A DNA stretch of 9,851 nt from Pseudomonadota bacterium (lineage in GTDB: Bacteria; Pseudomonadota; Zetaproteobacteria; Mariprofundales; Mariprofundaceae): assembly GCA_002401635.1 (NCBI GenBank), contig NVTQ01000015.1, positions 13,590-23,440 on the forward strand, in the 5' to 3' direction. How positions within the stretch are numbered: position 1 is the first letter of the stretch; each line of letters begins with the position of its first letter. Made by a program: the position numbers and the translations under genes. Positions 6,721-9,851 of this stretch are shown here, piece by piece. Below the pieces are notes generated by a model. That model saw nothing but the letters and a program-made list of their open reading frames with translations. It searched no databases and was not told the DNA's origin.

Positions 6721-6741
6721 ATTTATGAATAATGCGGGTTA
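6721..6741 (-). repeat. Right terminal inverted repeat of the palindromic element
   Basis: Exact inverted copy of 6575-6595. It contains ATG 6732-6734, the first ATG of the open frame that continues into the AGCS symporter, so that upstream ATG comes from the repeat and is an unlikely start. Confidence 0.9.
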
Positions 6742-6807
6742 AGTTAATCAAGGCTTCCCTAGCCTTTTGTTGGGTGTCAGTGTTGCAGGCTATCTTCGGG
6801 GATATGG

Positions 6808-6813
6808 AGGAGG
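6808..6813 (+). promoter_or_regulatory. Perfect Shine-Dalgarno AGGAGG fixing the TTG start of the AGCS symporter
   Basis: AGGAGG stands 5 nt before TTG 6819-6821. The stretch 6742-6818 between the palindrome and this start shows no other clear feature. A -35/-10 pair (TTGTTG, 18 nt, TATCTT) is visible but poor. Confidence 0.8.
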
Positions 6814-6818
6814 GTAGT

Positions 6819-9135
<2,317 letters not shown>

Positions 9136-9167
9136 CCGTTTGATGAGCATTCGAGTGACATTTGTAT

Positions 9168-9196
9168 TTGTCTTGTTATGCTCGGCAGCATATTGT
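9168..9196 (+). promoter_or_regulatory. Possible promoter of rpoZ-spoT, with an internal dyad
   Basis: TTGTCT (9168-9173), a 17-nt spacer and TATTGT (9191-9196) each match the sigma-70 consensus in 4 of 6 positions, 30 nt before the rpoZ start. The spacer holds a 6-bp stem TATGCT/AGCATA with loop CGGC (9177-9192), which could equally be a weak attenuator after gmk. Confidence 0.3.
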
Positions 9197-9226
9197 GTTT
9201 GATTCATCTTTAAAGAGGTTTTTGTT

Positions 9227-9481
9227 ATGGCTCGTGTGACTGTAGAAGATTGTGTTCGTTATTACCCTAACCGTTTTGAAATGGTTGTTTTGGCATCCAA
9301 ACGTGCCCGCCAAGTTTTGAATGGCTTACCTCTTCTTTTGGATGATGCAGGGCATAAACCTGCTGTGCAAGCATTGCGTGAAATGGGCGAAGGTCATGTT
9401 TCATGGGAATTGTTGTTTGATATGGATGAGCAGGAAAAACTTCGTTTGCAAAGTGCTGCTGATGAGGAAGAACTCGAATAA
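9227..9481 (+). CDS. rpoZ: RNA polymerase omega subunit
   Basis: An 84-residue omega subunit (E. coli has 91). Seen: the near-invariant start [28 protein letters not shown] (15-33), where the family reads NRFELVLLAAKRARQL, and [14 protein letters not shown], corresponding to the usual KPTV.ALREIAEG. Omega binds the beta' subunit, helps RNA polymerase assembly and forms part of a ppGpp site on the enzyme in proteobacteria, which fits its place before spoT. GAGG (9215-9218) lies 8 nt before the ATG. The C-terminal tail is short and acidic. A gap of 91 nt separates it from gmk. Confidence 0.95.
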   Translation: MARVTVEDCVRYYPNRFEMVVLASKRARQVLNGLPLLLDDAGHKPAVQALREMGEGHVSWELLFDMDEQEKLRLQSAADEEELE

Positions 9482-9534
9482 ACCTATCGATTACGACGTT
9501 TGTTTTTTTGTATTCAGTTCGTTATTAGCCACTG

Positions 9535-9851
9535 ATGAGTCGTATTTTTGAAATTACAGAAAAAGTCAGCAGTTATGCATCAAAGGCTGACATTGAATTG
9601 CTTAATCGGGCTTATGTTTTTGCCGCACAGGCGCATGCCGAGCAACGCCGAAGCTCTGGCGAGATGTATATTACCCATCCCTTGGCAGTGGCGGATATTT
9701 TAGCCAGCCTTAGATTAGATATAGCGACCATTGCAACAGGTTTGTTGCATGATACGGTGGAAGATACGCATATTAGCCTTGCTGATATTCAGGAGCGCTT
9801 TGGCGAAGATATTACCAAGTTGGTTGATGGCGTGACCAAAATCGGTAAAAT
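9535..9851 (+). CDS. spoT: Bifunctional (p)ppGpp synthetase/hydrolase (RelA/SpoT family), N-terminal part
   Basis: An open frame of 105 codons that runs off the right edge. It covers the N-terminal HD hydrolase domain. H48 (YITHPL), H72-D73 (LLHDTVEDT), E76 and D77 match H53, H77-D78, E81 and D82 of the streptococcal Rel enzyme with a constant offset of 5; RFGEDITKLVDGVTKIGK follows. The intact HD motif means a SpoT/Rel-type enzyme able to hydrolyse (p)ppGpp, not the hydrolase-dead RelA of gammaproteobacteria. The synthetase and regulatory domains lie outside the window. The start is set by an in-frame TAG at 9526-9528, just before ATG 9535; no Shine-Dalgarno is visible and the 53-nt gap after rpoZ is T-rich, so translation may be weak or coupled. 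Confidence 0.93.
   Translation, partial: MSRIFEITEKVSSYASKADIELLNRAYVFAAQAHAEQRRSSGEMYITHPLAVADILASLRLDIATIATGLLHDTVEDTHISLADIQERFGEDITKLVDGVTKIGK

Larger units (their letters stand above)
6575..6741 (+). mobile_element. 167-bp palindromic miniature inverted-repeat element (ERIC/Correia-like)
   Basis: The element has 21-bp perfect terminal inverted repeats (6575-6595 and 6721-6741, left arm TAACCCGCATTATTCATAAA plus T). Its outer bases TA...TA suit a TA target duplication of the IS630/Tc1-mariner kind. The interior is also palindromic. Complementary blocks are 6596-6602/6712-6718, 6607-6610/6705-6708, 6618-6637/6679-6698, 6643-6646/6670-6673 and 6648-6654/6663-6669, around a central loop at 6655-6662. 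That is about 63 pairs out of roughly 80 per arm, on one common axis. It encodes no protein. It fills most of the divergent gap between the dehydrogenase and the AGCS symporter. ERIC, Correia (NEMIS) and YPAL elements are known analogues in architecture; I claim no sequence homology. Copy number cannot be judged from one copy. Orientation (+) is given for the strand whose RNA pairs best. Confidence 0.75.

Noticed and set aside
6568..6745. Integron attC recombination site
   Set aside because: The right end GTTAAGT fits the GTTRRRY core and the left TTCTAAC nearly fits RYYYAAC, but 167 bp is long for attC. The outer 21 bp pair without the usual spaced core boxes, and the flanking genes are not cassettes.
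6732..6818. Coding sequence upstream of TTG 6819 as part of the symporter
   Set aside because: The first codons lie in a repeat arm, no Shine-Dalgarno precedes ATG 6732, and a perfect AGGAGG plus signal peptide mark the later start.
9321..9551. Open frame overlapping rpoZ and the start of spoT
   Set aside because: It runs out of frame through conserved rpoZ sequence and has no family features.

Overview
The window is a gene-dense piece (about 43% GC by eye) of a Gram-negative proteobacterial chromosome. Three things point there. There is an outer-membrane beta-barrel porin with a signal peptide. The order gmk-rpoZ-spoT is the gammaproteobacterial one. The small 2[4Fe-4S] ferredoxin is of the YfhL type. 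A gamma- or zetaproteobacterium-like genome fits, but I cannot name the genus.

Layout. (1) 1-1196, plus strand: the 3' end of a ketopantoate reductase-like gene, then a MurU-like nucleotidyltransferase and a HIT-family protein, with overlapping ends, so probably one operon. (2) 1197-1307: AT-rich convergent junction with a weak hairpin. (3) 1308-6482 (possibly to 6545), minus strand: an aldehyde dehydrogenase, an acidic amino acid/dicarboxylate:cation symporter, an Alginate_exp-type porin and a periplasmic SUMF1-domain protein, in transcription order. This looks like an accessory uptake and oxidation module. (4) 6546-6818: divergent intergenic region dominated by a 167-bp imperfect palindrome at 6575-6741. 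(5) 6819-9851, plus strand: an AGCS-type alanine/glycine symporter, a YfhL-type ferredoxin and gmk, all with touching or overlapping ends, then rpoZ and the 5' end of a bifunctional spoT/rel gene that runs off the window.

The most interesting object is the palindrome at 6575-6741. It has 21-bp perfect terminal inverted repeats beginning and ending in TA, and its two halves remain complementary, in the same register, almost to the centre. Inside, the departures from perfect pairing are largely G-U pairs or tandem G-A pairs when read as plus-strand RNA; on the other strand they would be A-C mismatches and C-T oppositions. This suggests an ERIC/Correia-like miniature inverted-repeat element whose plus-strand transcript folds into a long hairpin in the leader region of the symporter-ferredoxin-gmk genes. 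It also affects annotation: the first ATG of the symporter reading frame lies inside the right repeat arm, whereas a perfect AGGAGG points to a TTG start at 6819 that opens directly into a signal-peptide-like sequence.

How the genes may work together (inference): small solutes enter through the porin and are imported by the two sodium-coupled symporters, while the dehydrogenase oxidises an aldehyde to an acid. The plus-strand cluster joins amino-acid import to guanine nucleotide synthesis (Gmk), the RNA polymerase omega subunit and (p)ppGpp turnover (SpoT).
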